NCBI GenBank assembly: GCA_014695345.1
Contig: JACJOC010000098.1
Coordinates: 1 to 64,000, forward strand
Length of the DNA stretch: 64,000 bases
From: Cyanobacteria bacterium FACHB-471
Lineage (GTDB): Bacteria > Cyanobacteriota > Cyanobacteriia > Elainellales > Elainellaceae
Direction: 5' to 3'
A model generated the notes under the pieces. The model saw only the letters and a program-made list of their open reading frames with translations, was not told where the DNA came from and did no database searches. Positions 15,609 to 24,645 of the stretch are shown here, piece after piece. The position numbers and the translations under genes were made by a program. Each line of letters opens with the position of its first letter. The first letter of the stretch is position 1.

Positions 15609-16262
15609 TTGAACGCTTCTCAACCTACTCGAATTCAGTTTGAACGACAGATCAGGCGCTTACAGCGTGACGTTTTACGTATGGGTGCGCTAGTCGAAAA
15701 TTCCTGCTGGCTTGCCCGCAAAGCTCTATTTGAGCGAGATCTAGATGCGGCCAAGCAAATTGCCCAACAAGATAAGCAGATTGACCAATTCTACCGACAG
15801 ATTGAGCTTGACTGCGTGAATCTGATGGCGCTTCAGGCTCCTGTGACTCAAGATCTGCGATTGCTTAGTGCTCTCATGCAGCTTGTGCGCGATTTGGAAA
15901 GAATTGGCGACTATGCTGATGATCTGGGAGAAATTGCGATGAAGCTGTTTCCTTACCCAGTTCATCCCTGCATGGATCGGGTGCAGGTGATGTCTGATCG
16001 CTGTCGGGCAATGCTGGCGATGAGTCTGGCAGCACTTTCCAATCTGGATGCAGAATCAGGTTTGGATATCAAGGTCAAGGATGATGACGTTGATTCAGAC
16101 TACGAGGAATTGTATACGCTGCTGGCAAACCAAACCAACATTCAGGGGGCGATCGAGCCAATTGTGCTGCTCGTGTTAGTGATTCGTCACCTGGAGCGGA
16201 TGGCAGACCACGCTACAAATATTGGTAAGCGTGTAGCGTATATCGTGACTGGACAACGGTGA
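15609..16262 (+). CDS. phoU: Phosphate-signalling protein PhoU
   Basis: The 217-residue all-helical protein has the PhoU duplicated three-helix repeat. The metal-cluster motifs are visible in each half: LVRDLERIGDYADDLGEIA near residue 95 and VIRHLERMADHATNIGKRV near residue 195. PhoU relays the state of the Pst phosphate transporter to the PhoR/SphS sensor kinase. The start is a TTG; no in-frame ATG exists before the conserved N-terminus (RIQFERQIRRLQRDV). No pst genes or kinase adjoin it here, so it is an orphan copy in this window. Confidence 0.92.
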   Translation: MNASQPTRIQFERQIRRLQRDVLRMGALVENSCWLARKALFERDLDAAKQIAQQDKQIDQFYRQIELDCVNLMALQAPVTQDLRLLSALMQLVRDLERIGDYADDLGEIAMKLFPYPVHPCMDRVQVMSDRCRAMLAMSLAALSNLDAESGLDIKVKDDDVDSDYEELYTLLANQTNIQGAIEPIVLLVLVIRHLERMADHATNIGKRVAYIVTGQR

Positions 16263-16875
16263 GTTTTGGAGTCACGGCTATTTCGACTATCGCTATATGT
16301 TTAGTTCTGAATAGATGCAGGGTGAATTGGCTGTGCGAGGCGCACTCTAATTAGAACTTCAAGATAGATATATTATGAATCTAAGTAAATTTTTCGGCAG
16401 GATTTGACAGCTTCGCGCTAATTACGAAATATAAATACAGTGTACAGAGTGCAAATTAGCCGAAGTTTTTTGCACTTCTCCAACATAGTTGACCTAATTC
16501 GGTGTTAGCTACCGTTGTCCCCCCTTAGCTGCACTGTCGCCCACTCATTGCTGTCATTGATGTCATCGCTCCCATTTTCAGATTGCGGAGCTAAAGCATT
16601 TCAGCAGACTGATGGAACGAACGATGCAATCGCTTTTCGGGTCATTGTTTGATTTTCATGCCCTGATTGCAAGGAAAGCTGCAACAGCGGTGAGAAGGTT
16701 GGCTACGCAGAAGCAGGACTTTGAGCTGCTTGATACTGCGATCGCCAAGTTCAGATTAGGCTCGTGAGAGCATTAAAGAGGGCAATGAGCTTACTCAAGA
16801 CAGGCTCGTGGCTCACTAAGACAGCAAAAGAACAAGGTCAAAACACCAAACTTACAGAGAAGGATCAATCGCTGC
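16263..16875. other. Intergenic region, phoU to the RNase-like gene
   Basis: About 610 bases. The only candidate coding content is a 51-codon frame at 16612-16767 (separate entry). The remainder is AT-rich and shows no tRNA or strong hairpin; it should hold the promoter of the RNase-like gene. Confidence 0.5.
16612..16767 (+). CDS. Possible 51-residue protein
   Basis: An ATG-initiated frame encodes 51 residues, MERTMQSLFGSLFDFHAL at the start, then a helical, basic segment (ARKAATAVRRLATQKQ) and DFELLDTAIAKFRLGS. The amphipathic composition and an in-frame HIP1 site look coding. I recognise no family, and no clear Shine-Dalgarno precedes it. It ends 108 bases before the RNase-like gene. Confidence 0.3.
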   Translation: MERTMQSLFGSLFDFHALIARKAATAVRRLATQKQDFELLDTAIAKFRLGS

Positions 16876-19275
16876 ATGGAATTTTCGATCGCGTCGCTGC
16901 TGGCAAACTTTACGGATGACAAACTAGTAGCCCCCAAAGCTTTAGAAAAAAAGCTCAATTGTGAGGATGATGCCAGTATCCGTAAGCTACAAATTGCCCT
17001 GGATGCTTTGGAGAAGATCGGCATTTTACTGAAGGAGCGAGGCAAATACCGCCGCGTATTTGAAGAAGATGTCGTTGAGGGCAAGCTGCGCTGCTCTAGT
17101 AAAGGTTTTTGCTTTGCCATTCAAGACAAAGAAGGGGCTGAGGATATCTACGTTCGCGAGAGCCAACTGAATACAGCCTGGAATGGCGATCGCGTCCTGG
17201 TCAAAGTGACTAAGGAAGGTAGTCGCAGACGCAGCCCTGAAGGAGAGGTGCGGTTGATTTTAGAGCGGGCTAACTCTTCAGTATTGGCAAGGGTTAAACA
17301 GGCAGACAGCAGCTATCGCGCTGTTCCTTTGGATGATCGACTGCTGTTTGAGCTTGACCTTAAATCGAATGGCGGCAAACTGGAAGATGCGGTTGATCAG
17401 CTGGTTCACGTTGAAATTTTGCGCTACCCTCTGGGGCAACTGCCGCCCCTTGGCAGAGTTGCTCAGATCTTAGGAAGTGATGCTCAGGCGGCTTCTGATA
17501 TTGACATTGTTTGCTGCAAACATGACTTGCCGCGTAGCTTTTCTGAAACGGTGATAGAAGCGGCTAAAGCCCTGCCAACCAAGCTGCGTAAAGGCGATTT
17601 AAAGAAGCGGCTAGACCTACGTAGCTTGCCTGCAATTACCATTGATGGACCAAGTTCACCCTCCGGACCGGCAATTGATGATGCTTTGACCTTGGAGAAA
17701 CTCGATGGCGATCGCTGGCGCATTGGCGTTCACATTGCTGATGTCGCTTTCTATGTAGAACCTCAGTCGCCGCTAGATGTAGAAGCTCAGCGGCGAGGCA
17801 CGTCGGTTTATCTAGGCGAAACCGTGTTGCCAATGTTTCCAGAGCAAATTCGCCGCTGCTGTGCTCTAGCACCGAATCAGGACCGCCTCACGATTTCGGT
17901 ATTGCTGACAGTGGATCAGACCGGACAATTGCTCGAATTTGAAATCCAGCCCAGCGCTATTCAAATTCACCATCAGCTGAACTACCAGCAAGTTCAGGCG
18001 ATTTTGCAGCGTAACCAATCTCCCGAAACAGATCCAACCTTGAGCTATCCGCTGCCCTCTCTGGAGGAGCTACAGGAGTTTACGCCCGTTTTTGAACTGC
18101 TAGATCAACTGTTTGCTCTGAGTCAAGCCATTCGAGAGCAGCGACGGCAGCGGGGTGCATTTGAGCTAAACCTGCCCGAAAAAATCTTTCCGAATGAAAG
18201 CAACCCAGAACTCGGCAAATACCTTTCGCCCAAGTTTCAGTATGACGACGAGGGAGCGTTGGGGGCAATGGTGGTTTCGTCCCTACTGCCAGCCCGTTCT
18301 ATCGTTACGGAACTGATGATTCTGGCAAATCAGGTAGTTGCGTCTCACCTTCAGGCACTCCAGGTGCCAGGAATTTATCGAGTTCACCGTACCCCTGACC
18401 CTGCTGATGTGCAGGAATTGCTGAAGTTGGTAGGCAATATGGGTATCGACACTCACCTGGAAGAAGAGGATGCGGTACATCCACGTGACTATCAACGGTT
18501 GCTGCGGGAGTTTGCTGAATCGAGAGCAGAGAAAGTATTGACCTACCTGCTGCTGTCTACATTTAAGCCTGCAATTTACAGCACTACGCCGGGAAATCAT
18601 TTTGGATTGGCGCTGGAGCAGGGCTATACACACTTCACATCGCCGATGCGCCGCTATCCCGACTTGCTGGTGCACCGGGTGCTGAACGCGGTGTTTGAAT
18701 TTGGGCGCGATCGCCGTTCAACTCGCTCTAAAGAATCAGTGGATCTCCGCAGCAGCTCTTGTCACGGGCAGATCACCTGGAATGTGCTGCCGCCCGAAAT
18801 TCAAAGTGAGCTAGAGGAACATTTCTCTGCGGTTGCGGTGCATCTGAGTGAGCGAGAAAAGTTGGCCCAGGAAGCCGAAGCTGACCTGGAAGGGCTGAAA
18901 AAAGCCGAATTTATGCAGGAGCACACCGGGGAAGTGTTCCACGGTCTAATTACTGGAGTGCAGTCCTACGGCTTTTTTGTGGAAATTGAGGAACTGCTAG
19001 TCGAAGGACTAGTACACGTCAGTTCCCTGAAGGATGACTGGTATGAGTACCGTTCTCGTCAGCAAAAGCTGGTCGGGCGCAAAAACCGCAAGCAGTACCG
19101 ACTGGGCGATCGCGTTGAAGTTCAAGTCAAGAGCGTGGACTACTATCGTCAGCAGATTGACCTAGTGGCGGTCGGTGGCGGCAGTGAAGCCACCGATGAC
19201 GATGTAGATGATGTTTCACCCCTTGAGCCGGAGCTAGAGCCAGAAAACGAGCAACCATCAGAGGCTTATGATTAA
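16876..19275 (+). CDS. RNase II/R-family protein (Zam-like)
   Basis: A 799-residue protein with N-terminal winged-helix-like region (MEFSIASLLANFTDDKLV), cold-shock-type OB domains (~70-200), RNB catalytic domain (~235-580) and a C-terminal S1 domain (~685-770, GEVFHGLITGVQSYGFFVEI). RNB enzymes degrade RNA 3' to 5'. Expected catalytic pattern is D-x5-D-x-D-D; here it is D257, then A266, D268 and D269, with three extra residues, so one of the four Asp positions is not conserved. HIADVAFYVEP and the ...TSPMRRYPDLLVHR motif are intact. The length and N-terminus fit the cyanobacterial Zam (acetazolamide-resistance) protein. It may be catalytically altered. Confidence 0.85.
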   Translation: MEFSIASLLANFTDDKLVAPKALEKKLNCEDDASIRKLQIALDALEKIGILLKERGKYRRVFEEDVVEGKLRCSSKGFCFAIQDKEGAEDIYVRESQLNTAWNGDRVLVKVTKEGSRRRSPEGEVRLILERANSSVLARVKQADSSYRAVPLDDRLLFELDLKSNGGKLEDAVDQLVHVEILRYPLGQLPPLGRVAQILGSDAQAASDIDIVCCKHDLPRSFSETVIEAAKALPTKLRKGDLKKRLDLRSLPAITIDGPSSPSGPAIDDALTLEKLDGDRWRIGVHIADVAFYVEPQSPLDVEAQRRGTSVYLGETVLPMFPEQIRRCCALAPNQDRLTISVLLTVDQTGQLLEFEIQPSAIQIHHQLNYQQVQAILQRNQSPETDPTLSYPLPSLEELQEFTPVFELLDQLFALSQAIREQRRQRGAFELNLPEKIFPNESNPELGKYLSPKFQYDDEGALGAMVVSSLLPARSIVTELMILANQVVASHLQALQVPGIYRVHRTPDPADVQELLKLVGNMGIDTHLEEEDAVHPRDYQRLLREFAESRAEKVLTYLLLSTFKPAIYSTTPGNHFGLALEQGYTHFTSPMRRYPDLLVHRVLNAVFEFGRDRRSTRSKESVDLRSSSCHGQITWNVLPPEIQSELEEHFSAVAVHLSEREKLAQEAEADLEGLKKAEFMQEHTGEVFHGLITGVQSYGFFVEIEELLVEGLVHVSSLKDDWYEYRSRQQKLVGRKNRKQYRLGDRVEVQVKSVDYYRQQIDLVAVGGGSEATDDDVDDVSPLEPELEPENEQPSEAYD

Positions 19276-19316
19276 AAACAGGGGTATTCCCTGGTGTCAT
19301 TGCTCTGTGTAATTGC

Positions 19317-19970
19317 GTGTCTCTAACTTCACCTGCAACATCGGCTTCAAACAAACCGCTAATTTTAGGAATTACTGGAGCCTCTGGACTAATCTATGCC
19401 GTTCGTGCCCTGAAATATTTGCTGGAGGCAGACTACTCGGTTGAGTTAGTTGCCTCCAAATCGACCTACATGGTTTGGCAAGCTGAGCAAAATGTGCGAA
19501 TGCCTTTAGAAGCTGTTCAGCAAGAGCAGTTTTGGCGATCGCAAGCCCAGGTTGAAACGGGCGGCAAACTGCACTGTCATCCCTGGGGCGACGTTGGTGC
19601 AAACATTGCCAGTGGTTCATTCCGCACCCTGGGTATGGTGATTATGCCCTGTAGCATGAGTACCATTGGCAAACTAGCCGCAGGACTCAGTTCTGACCTG
19701 TTAGAACGGGCGGCAGATGTGCAGCTTAAAGAAGGGCGCAAACTGGTGCTGGTGCCCCGCGAAACACCATTTAGCCTGATTCATCTGCGAAACCTAACCA
19801 CTCTGGCAGAATCCGGAGCTAGAATCGTTCCTGCCATTCCTGCCTGGTATCACAATCCTCAAACCGTTGAGGACTTAGTCGATTTTGTTGTAGCTAGAGC
19901 GCTCGATCAGTTAGACATCAATTGTGTACCAATCAAGCGCTGGGAAGGACACTTGGGAGATGAAGCGTAG
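19317..19970 (+). CDS. ubiX: Flavin prenyltransferase UbiX
   Basis: UbiX links dimethylallyl phosphate to FMN, making the prenyl-FMN cofactor of UbiD-type decarboxylases. The 217-residue protein shows the flavoprotein fold: ILGITGASGLIYAVRAL at the start, VASKSTYMVW, DVGANIASGSF near residue 95 and MVIMPCSMSTIGKLAAGLSSDLLERAADV, followed by RKLVLVPRETPFSLIHLRNL near residues 140-160. The start is a GTG 41 bases after the RNase-like gene, so the two may be co-transcribed. Known role in cyanobacteria is plastoquinone biosynthesis with UbiD. Confidence 0.92.
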   Translation: MSLTSPATSASNKPLILGITGASGLIYAVRALKYLLEADYSVELVASKSTYMVWQAEQNVRMPLEAVQQEQFWRSQAQVETGGKLHCHPWGDVGANIASGSFRTLGMVIMPCSMSTIGKLAAGLSSDLLERAADVQLKEGRKLVLVPRETPFSLIHLRNLTTLAESGARIVPAIPAWYHNPQTVEDLVDFVVARALDQLDINCVPIKRWEGHLGDEA

Positions 19971-19980
19971 ATGTAGAGGC

Positions 19981-20005
19981 GCGATTCTCCCAAAGGGGGA
20001 ATCGC
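19981..20005 (+). terminator. Hairpin downstream of ubiX
   Basis: GCGATTCTCCC and GGGGGAATCGC form an 11-base stem with one mismatch and a three-base loop, starting 11 bases after the ubiX stop. There is no downstream T-tract; it may be a repeat-derived hairpin or a processing signal rather than a true terminator. Confidence 0.4.
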
Positions 20006-20140
20006 TTCGCATCGCTCCCCTTCCTCCTTCCCTTGATGCAACGGTTGCGCCATCAATCCTATACTGAGGATTGTGAATACCTACCGTCTATTGCCCGCTG
20101 TCCGATTATTCACAGTCGATCGCCCACTGGAGGATAAGCC

Positions 20141-21043
20141 GTGCCAGTAATTCGCCTTGCGCTGCTGCTTGCCATCCTGGGAGGGTTAACGCTATTTGCT
20201 CTGCAAAACTGGTCGCCTGCGGTGCCGCTGGTGATTTTGGGAGTACAGACGCAGGCATTTCCGCTGGCAGTGTGGATGGTAGGGGCGATCGCTGCTGGAG
20301 CCTTCACTACACTGGTTATCGCAGCACTATTTGGAATTTCTAGTACTTTTTCTGCCCCGCGCACTCGCCGTCCTGCTGCCCCACGCGAAACCAGCCGTTC
20401 TACTTCAGCCGATGAATCGTGGGACAAAGGCTGGGCTGAATCGCAGAATTCGTCTTATTCAACTGCTGCTACAGCAGGGGCAGCTTCCACTAACACAACC
20501 ACCAGCTACACCCAGTCAGCATCGCCTAAACCTAAGTCAGGCTTTGACTTTAGCAATGATTGGGAAAATGTTGGTGCTCCTGTAGAAGAGTGGGAAGACT
20601 GGCAGGATTATGAGGAACCTGTAGATACGCCACCTGCTCAGGCAAGTCCTCAAGCGAGTTCATCCTATTCGAGTTCGTCCTACAATTCCCAAACCTATAT
20701 TCAGGAGCCAGAGGAACGGGAAGAGTGGGAGGACTGGGAAGAGGAGCCGGATGCGCCTCCCCCAAGTCCTGTTCAGCCGCAGCAAACGGACTATGAGGTG
20801 CGCCGAGATCCCAAGACTAGCTATCAGTCGGGTTCGGTCTATTCCTATAGCTATCGAGAGCCGAGTGACTCTGGCGTGGGTAAAACCGAATCGGTGTACG
20901 ACGCAGACTATCGGGTAATCATTCCGCCCGCGCGATCGCTCGATGAACTGGATAATGAACCCGCTTCCCATCAAGACTCAGACGAGGAAGATTGGGATTT
21001 TGAGGACGATTTTGAAGCTGAAGGCGATCGCCCCCGTCGTTAA
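20141..21043 (+). CDS. LapA-domain protein with acidic Trp-rich repeats
   Basis: The N-terminal ~65 residues are the LapA/DUF1049 unit: helix (LALLLAILGGLTLFALQ), loop NWSPAVPLVILGVQTQAFPLA, second helix (VWMVGAIAAGAFTTLVIAAL). The remaining ~235 residues are disordered and acidic. They repeat a Trp/Glu motif: EEWEDWQDYEEPVDTPP near residue 150, REEWEDWEEEPDAPPP near residue 195 and DEEDWDFEDDFE at the C-terminus. Such tails may bind partners. Function unknown. GTG start. Lies between ubiX and aroK on the same strand. Confidence 0.75.
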   Translation: MPVIRLALLLAILGGLTLFALQNWSPAVPLVILGVQTQAFPLAVWMVGAIAAGAFTTLVIAALFGISSTFSAPRTRRPAAPRETSRSTSADESWDKGWAESQNSSYSTAATAGAASTNTTTSYTQSASPKPKSGFDFSNDWENVGAPVEEWEDWQDYEEPVDTPPAQASPQASSSYSSSSYNSQTYIQEPEEREEWEDWEEEPDAPPPSPVQPQQTDYEVRRDPKTSYQSGSVYSYSYREPSDSGVGKTESVYDADYRVIIPPARSLDELDNEPASHQDSDEEDWDFEDDFEAEGDRPRR

Positions 21044-21125
21044 TCCCTAATGCCCACAAAAGCGACCTGTAATCTTGCCATAATCTCGATAAACTAAATC
21101 TTAAGAATTTGCTGTGGCAGGAACA

Positions 21126-21728
21126 ATGGCAGGATCTTCATACGAAATTAACCCACTCAGCGATGTGACCGAGAAGCATCTGTTGAAGGGGGTCAACCTC
21201 TATCTGGTTGGCATGATGGGGGCAGGCAAGACAACCATCGGACGCATTTTGGCAAAACGGTTGAAGTATCGCTTTTTTGATACCGATGCCATGATTGAGC
21301 AGTTAACTGGAAAGTCAGTGTCGGAAGTCTTTGCAGAGTCAGGCGAAGAAGCATTTCGACGGATCGAAACGCAGGTATTGTCAGAATTATCGGCTTACAC
21401 AAGACTGGCGATCGCCACCGGAGGTGGCATTGTGCTTCAGCGGCAAAACTGGAGCTACTTGCATCACGGCATTGTGGTTTGGCTAGACGTGCCCATCGAT
21501 CAGCTTTACCTGCGGCTCAAGGGCAACACGACCCGCCCACTGCTGCAAACCCCCGACCCAATGCAAAAGCTGCAAACCCTCCTGGAACAGCGACAGCACC
21601 TCTATGCTCAGGCTGACGTGCGCGTCAGAATCAATGGCAGCGCTCCGCCTAGCTATGTCGCCAGTCGAGTTTTGGAAGAAATAGACAAAACAATCAAACC
21701 GAGCGATCGCCGTTCACCTAAAAGTTAA
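21126..21728 (+). CDS. aroK: Shikimate kinase
   Basis: It phosphorylates shikimate in the chorismate pathway, which supplies menF and aromatic amino acids. About 200 residues from the ATG (MAGSSYEINP); a GTG four codons earlier is an alternative. The Walker A loop is VGMMGAGKTTIG near residue 29. The shikimate-binding DTDAMIE follows near residue 56, then AFRRIETQVL, ATGGGIVLQRQN near residue 100 and the lid with NTTRPLLQ near residue 135. All are intact. It is followed by argB after 69 bases. Confidence 0.94.
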   Translation: MAGSSYEINPLSDVTEKHLLKGVNLYLVGMMGAGKTTIGRILAKRLKYRFFDTDAMIEQLTGKSVSEVFAESGEEAFRRIETQVLSELSAYTRLAIATGGGIVLQRQNWSYLHHGIVVWLDVPIDQLYLRLKGNTTRPLLQTPDPMQKLQTLLEQRQHLYAQADVRVRINGSAPPSYVASRVLEEIDKTIKPSDRRSPKS

Positions 21729-21797
21729 ATCTGACATTGTTGAGTGTGGCAACCTCCTCTAAACTGCATTCAACCCCTCTACAAAATTCAGTTGCCG

Positions 21798-22703
21798 ATG
21801 ATCAGCGAAGACTATCTCGATAGCGAATACATTCAAAAAGCCGAAGCAACTCGTGTCCGCGTCCTGAGTGAAGCCCTGCCCTACATTCAGCAGTTTGCCG
21901 GACGCACTGTAGTGGTCAAGTATGGCGGCGCAGCAATGAAAGATAGCATGCTCAAAGCCAAAGTGATGCGAGATATTGTGTTTCTGGCTTGCGTTGGCTT
22001 GCGTCCTGTTGTGGTTCATGGTGGCGGACCCGAAATCAACTCTTGGTTGGGCAAATTAGGCATTGAGCCGCAATTTAAGAACGGGTTGCGGGTAACGGAT
22101 GCTGCCACAATGGATGTGGTGGAAATGGTGCTGGTCGGTCGAGTCAACAAAGAAATTGTGTCCTTAATCAACCAGGCAGGAGGCTCTGCGATCGGGCTGT
22201 GTGGCAAGGATGCCAATCTGATTAAGGCGCGTCCTCAAAATGACGCAGGAATCGGTTTTGTAGGGGATGTCAGCAGCATTGATGCCAGCGTCCTGGAATC
22301 CTTGGTGAATTCCGGCTACATTCCGATTGTCTCTAGTGTGGCAGCGGATGATACGGGACAGGCTTATAACATTAACGCTGACACCGTGGCAGGTGAACTG
22401 GCGGCAGCACTGGGTGCAGAGAAACTGATTTTGTTGACTGACACACCCGGAATTTTGCAGGACTATCACGATCCGTCTAGCCTGATTGCCAAACTGGATA
22501 TTCAACAAGCTCGTCAGTTAATTGAATCGGGGGTCGTGTCAGGCGGAATGATTCCTAAAGTGAATTGCTGTGTGCGATCGCTCGCTCAAGGAGTCCGAGC
22601 GGCCCACATCATCGACGGACGCATTCCCCACGCTCTGCTGCTAGAAATCTTTACTGACGCTGGAATTGGCTCCATGCTAGTTGCATCAGAATTTATGTCT
22701 TGA
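21798..22703 (+). CDS. argB: N-acetylglutamate kinase
   Basis: ArgB phosphorylates N-acetylglutamate, the controlled step of arginine synthesis, and in cyanobacteria is activated by PII. The 301-residue protein has [12 protein letters not shown] near residue 33, [14 protein letters not shown] near residue 73, the [21 protein letters not shown] segment near residue 200 and [15 protein letters not shown] near residue 245. The N-terminal helix ([19 protein letters not shown]) is the extension associated with arginine-sensitive hexameric enzymes. The frame is open 18 codons further upstream, but the ATG at MISEDYLD fits the family. Confidence 0.95.
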   Translation: MISEDYLDSEYIQKAEATRVRVLSEALPYIQQFAGRTVVVKYGGAAMKDSMLKAKVMRDIVFLACVGLRPVVVHGGGPEINSWLGKLGIEPQFKNGLRVTDAATMDVVEMVLVGRVNKEIVSLINQAGGSAIGLCGKDANLIKARPQNDAGIGFVGDVSSIDASVLESLVNSGYIPIVSSVAADDTGQAYNINADTVAGELAAALGAEKLILLTDTPGILQDYHDPSSLIAKLDIQQARQLIESGVVSGGMIPKVNCCVRSLAQGVRAAHIIDGRIPHALLLEIFTDAGIGSMLVASEFMS

Positions 22704-22885
22704 GCATCCTCCGACAAGGCTAGAGAGAATCGCCCGAAACGGCTAAAGACGTTCCATTAGAACCTTCATACAATGATGGAGGTCTAATTTATAACATTTC
22801 CCAAGTTGTGCATCACGTTCGCGACTGGCGAGTGTGACCAGAACGGCAATTCATCACCTCTACCCCTCTCTTCCTCAACTTCCCT

Positions 22886-23914
22886 ATGCCCAGCTACTCT
22901 GCTATCACCTCAGCTGTAGTCCGTGACATCAAAGCCCGTGAAGATGCATTGCCCGTCCGCAATGAAGCCTGTCGCTCTCGCTTTTATTTTCAACCTGCGC
23001 CTGCTGCCAAAACCTGTCTGTTTTTTCATGGCTTTACGGCTGGACCATATCAGTTTGTGCCAATGGCAGAAGCACTGTTTCGGGCTGGGTACAACGTCCT
23101 AATTCCGCGAATGCCAGGACACGGATTAGCGGGTGATTGGGGTAAAGATAATCCACCCCCGCTGCCCACCAAAGCCGAAGATTACCAAAAGTTTGCTTTG
23201 CAGTGGCTTCAGCTCGCCCAAACGCTGGGTGGGCAGGTTGTGGTGGGTGGCTTATCGGGCGGGGGAACGTTGGCGGGTTGGCTAGCCGTAGAGCGTCCTC
23301 AAGTGATTTCTCGTGCCGTTTTGTATGCTGCATTTCTCAGCAGTAGCAGTAAGGTCATTGACCTGTTTGTTCGCAATCTCGACTCTTACAACGAGTGGGT
23401 GAATCCCAAGCCTGAGGCAGCGCGATATGGCTACAACGGATTTATGATTCCGGCGCTGCGAGTGTTCTTGTTGATGGGAACGGATATTTTGAAGCGATCG
23501 CGTCGAGGTCCGATCGCCCCCACGTTTGCAATTTCCAGTGAAAGTGATATTGCAGTGGGCAATCATGATCACCGATCGCTATTTGAGTCAGGCGTTAAAT
23601 ATCAGCCCAAATGCTGGTATCAGCGATTTGACCGAATTTTGGATATTCCTCACACGATGTTGACGCTGGAGGAAGGCAACAATTACCAGGATCTCTTGAT
23701 TGCGATGACTAAAGCCTACGTCGAGAGCGACCTGACCTGGGCAGAAGTGGAGGACATTGGCTATTGCATGACTCGCGGCAAAACGTTTGACATAGCCGTG
23801 TCGGAGCTTAACCTGGCACAAAAAGTCTCACGCGATATGCCTGCCATGATGACGATGGTAGATAAACGGGCGATCGCCATGTCCCGGGGTCCTCGCTCTA
23901 GGGGCGATCGCTAA
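22886..23914 (+). CDS. Alpha/beta hydrolase
   Basis: A 342-residue serine-hydrolase fold protein. Oxyanion-type motif CLFFHGFTAGPYQF near residue 45, then MPGHGLAGDWG, and the nucleophile elbow VVVGGLSGGGTLAGWLA near residue 119 (Ser in GLSGG). The His would be in DIPHTMLTLEEG near residue 255. Carboxylesterase or lipase activity is likely, substrate unknown. It stands alone after a 180-base gap from argB. No signal peptide. Confidence 0.82.
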   Translation: MPSYSAITSAVVRDIKAREDALPVRNEACRSRFYFQPAPAAKTCLFFHGFTAGPYQFVPMAEALFRAGYNVLIPRMPGHGLAGDWGKDNPPPLPTKAEDYQKFALQWLQLAQTLGGQVVVGGLSGGGTLAGWLAVERPQVISRAVLYAAFLSSSSKVIDLFVRNLDSYNEWVNPKPEAARYGYNGFMIPALRVFLLMGTDILKRSRRGPIAPTFAISSESDIAVGNHDHRSLFESGVKYQPKCWYQRFDRILDIPHTMLTLEEGNNYQDLLIAMTKAYVESDLTWAEVEDIGYCMTRGKTFDIAVSELNLAQKVSRDMPAMMTMVDKRAIAMSRGPRSRGDR

Positions 23915-23941
23915 CGTTCTATCTTGATTGAACCTACTCTT

Positions 23942-24346
23942 CTAACGTATCCGAATCGTTCTAGTGTTAACCCGGTCAGAGTTGATGATGACTGGATTGA
24001 TCAATGTCGAGTCGATGATCGTTGAGTCAACAATGACTGGATTCCTTAACGTCGAGCCGCTAGAAGAGCAGTTTACCAGTCCTGAAGTAGGACGCTCGTT
24101 AATTGGAGTCACGCCGTAATAGGGATAGCAGTAGCGTTCTGTGCGAAGGATAGTCGTCCGAGACGAGTAGTCATCGTAGATTACAGAAGGTCTAACTCGA
24201 ATCGTGCCATTCCCGCGAATGATAACTGTGTCGGACATTGCGGAGGAGGCATCAATGGCTAAAGCAGCGGCACTCAACGCTAGAGTACTGAGAGTTAGCA
24301 AGGGCTTATGCCAACTAGAGCGGAACGGATTAAGAGCTTGGAGCAT
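23942..24346 (-). CDS. Secreted protein with short hydrophobic repeats
   Basis: The 134-residue protein has a signal peptide (basic MLQALNPFRSSWHK, hydrophobic core LLTLSTLALSAAALAI, likely cleavage near SSAMS). The mature part is Ile/Val/Asn/Ser-rich. Near the end, NPVIVDSTIIDSTLINPVI shows a repeat of about seven residues (NPVI, DSTI, DSTL, NPVI) that could stack as a small beta-helix. Two Cys (ERYCYPYY and VNCSSS) may pair. No family recognised. Converges with the hydrolase gene. Confidence 0.65.
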   Translation of the reverse strand: MLQALNPFRSSWHKPLLTLSTLALSAAALAIDASSAMSDTVIIRGNGTIRVRPSVIYDDYSSRTTILRTERYCYPYYGVTPINERPTSGLVNCSSSGSTLRNPVIVDSTIIDSTLINPVIINSDRVNTRTIRIR

Positions 24347-24645
24347 TGGTCTACCTCAAGAGTCCATCAACAAAAAACGATCCTTCAATATTTCGTTCCC
24401 AAGCTTGACTTGGGAATGCCTTTAAAGTGTCTCTGCCATTTGGTTTCAGGAGGCAGAGCTTCTTACCCTCCATTTCAAGACGAAGCCTTGAAACGAGTTT
24501 TTGCATCGGGTAGAGTTCGCCCTAATTTCAATTTTAGGTTTTAGATTGGCAACTGCCTGCCCCAACCTAAAATCCGTTGCCCTTTAAAATTGAAGTAGCG
24601 ATCGCATTGACTCGATCCTTAACCGAATTCTTGACTGAGTAAATC
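24347..24645. other. Intergenic region with three consecutive hairpins
   Basis: About 300 bases between divergent genes. It holds TTCCCAAG/CTTGGGAA (24396-24416), CTCTGCC/GGCAGAG (24431-24458) and TTTCAAG/CTTGAAA (24473-24493) in series. The words 'ttccca..tggga' and 'ggcagag' recall dispersed hairpin repeats common in filamentous cyanobacteria. No coding frame is convincing. Confidence 0.5.
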
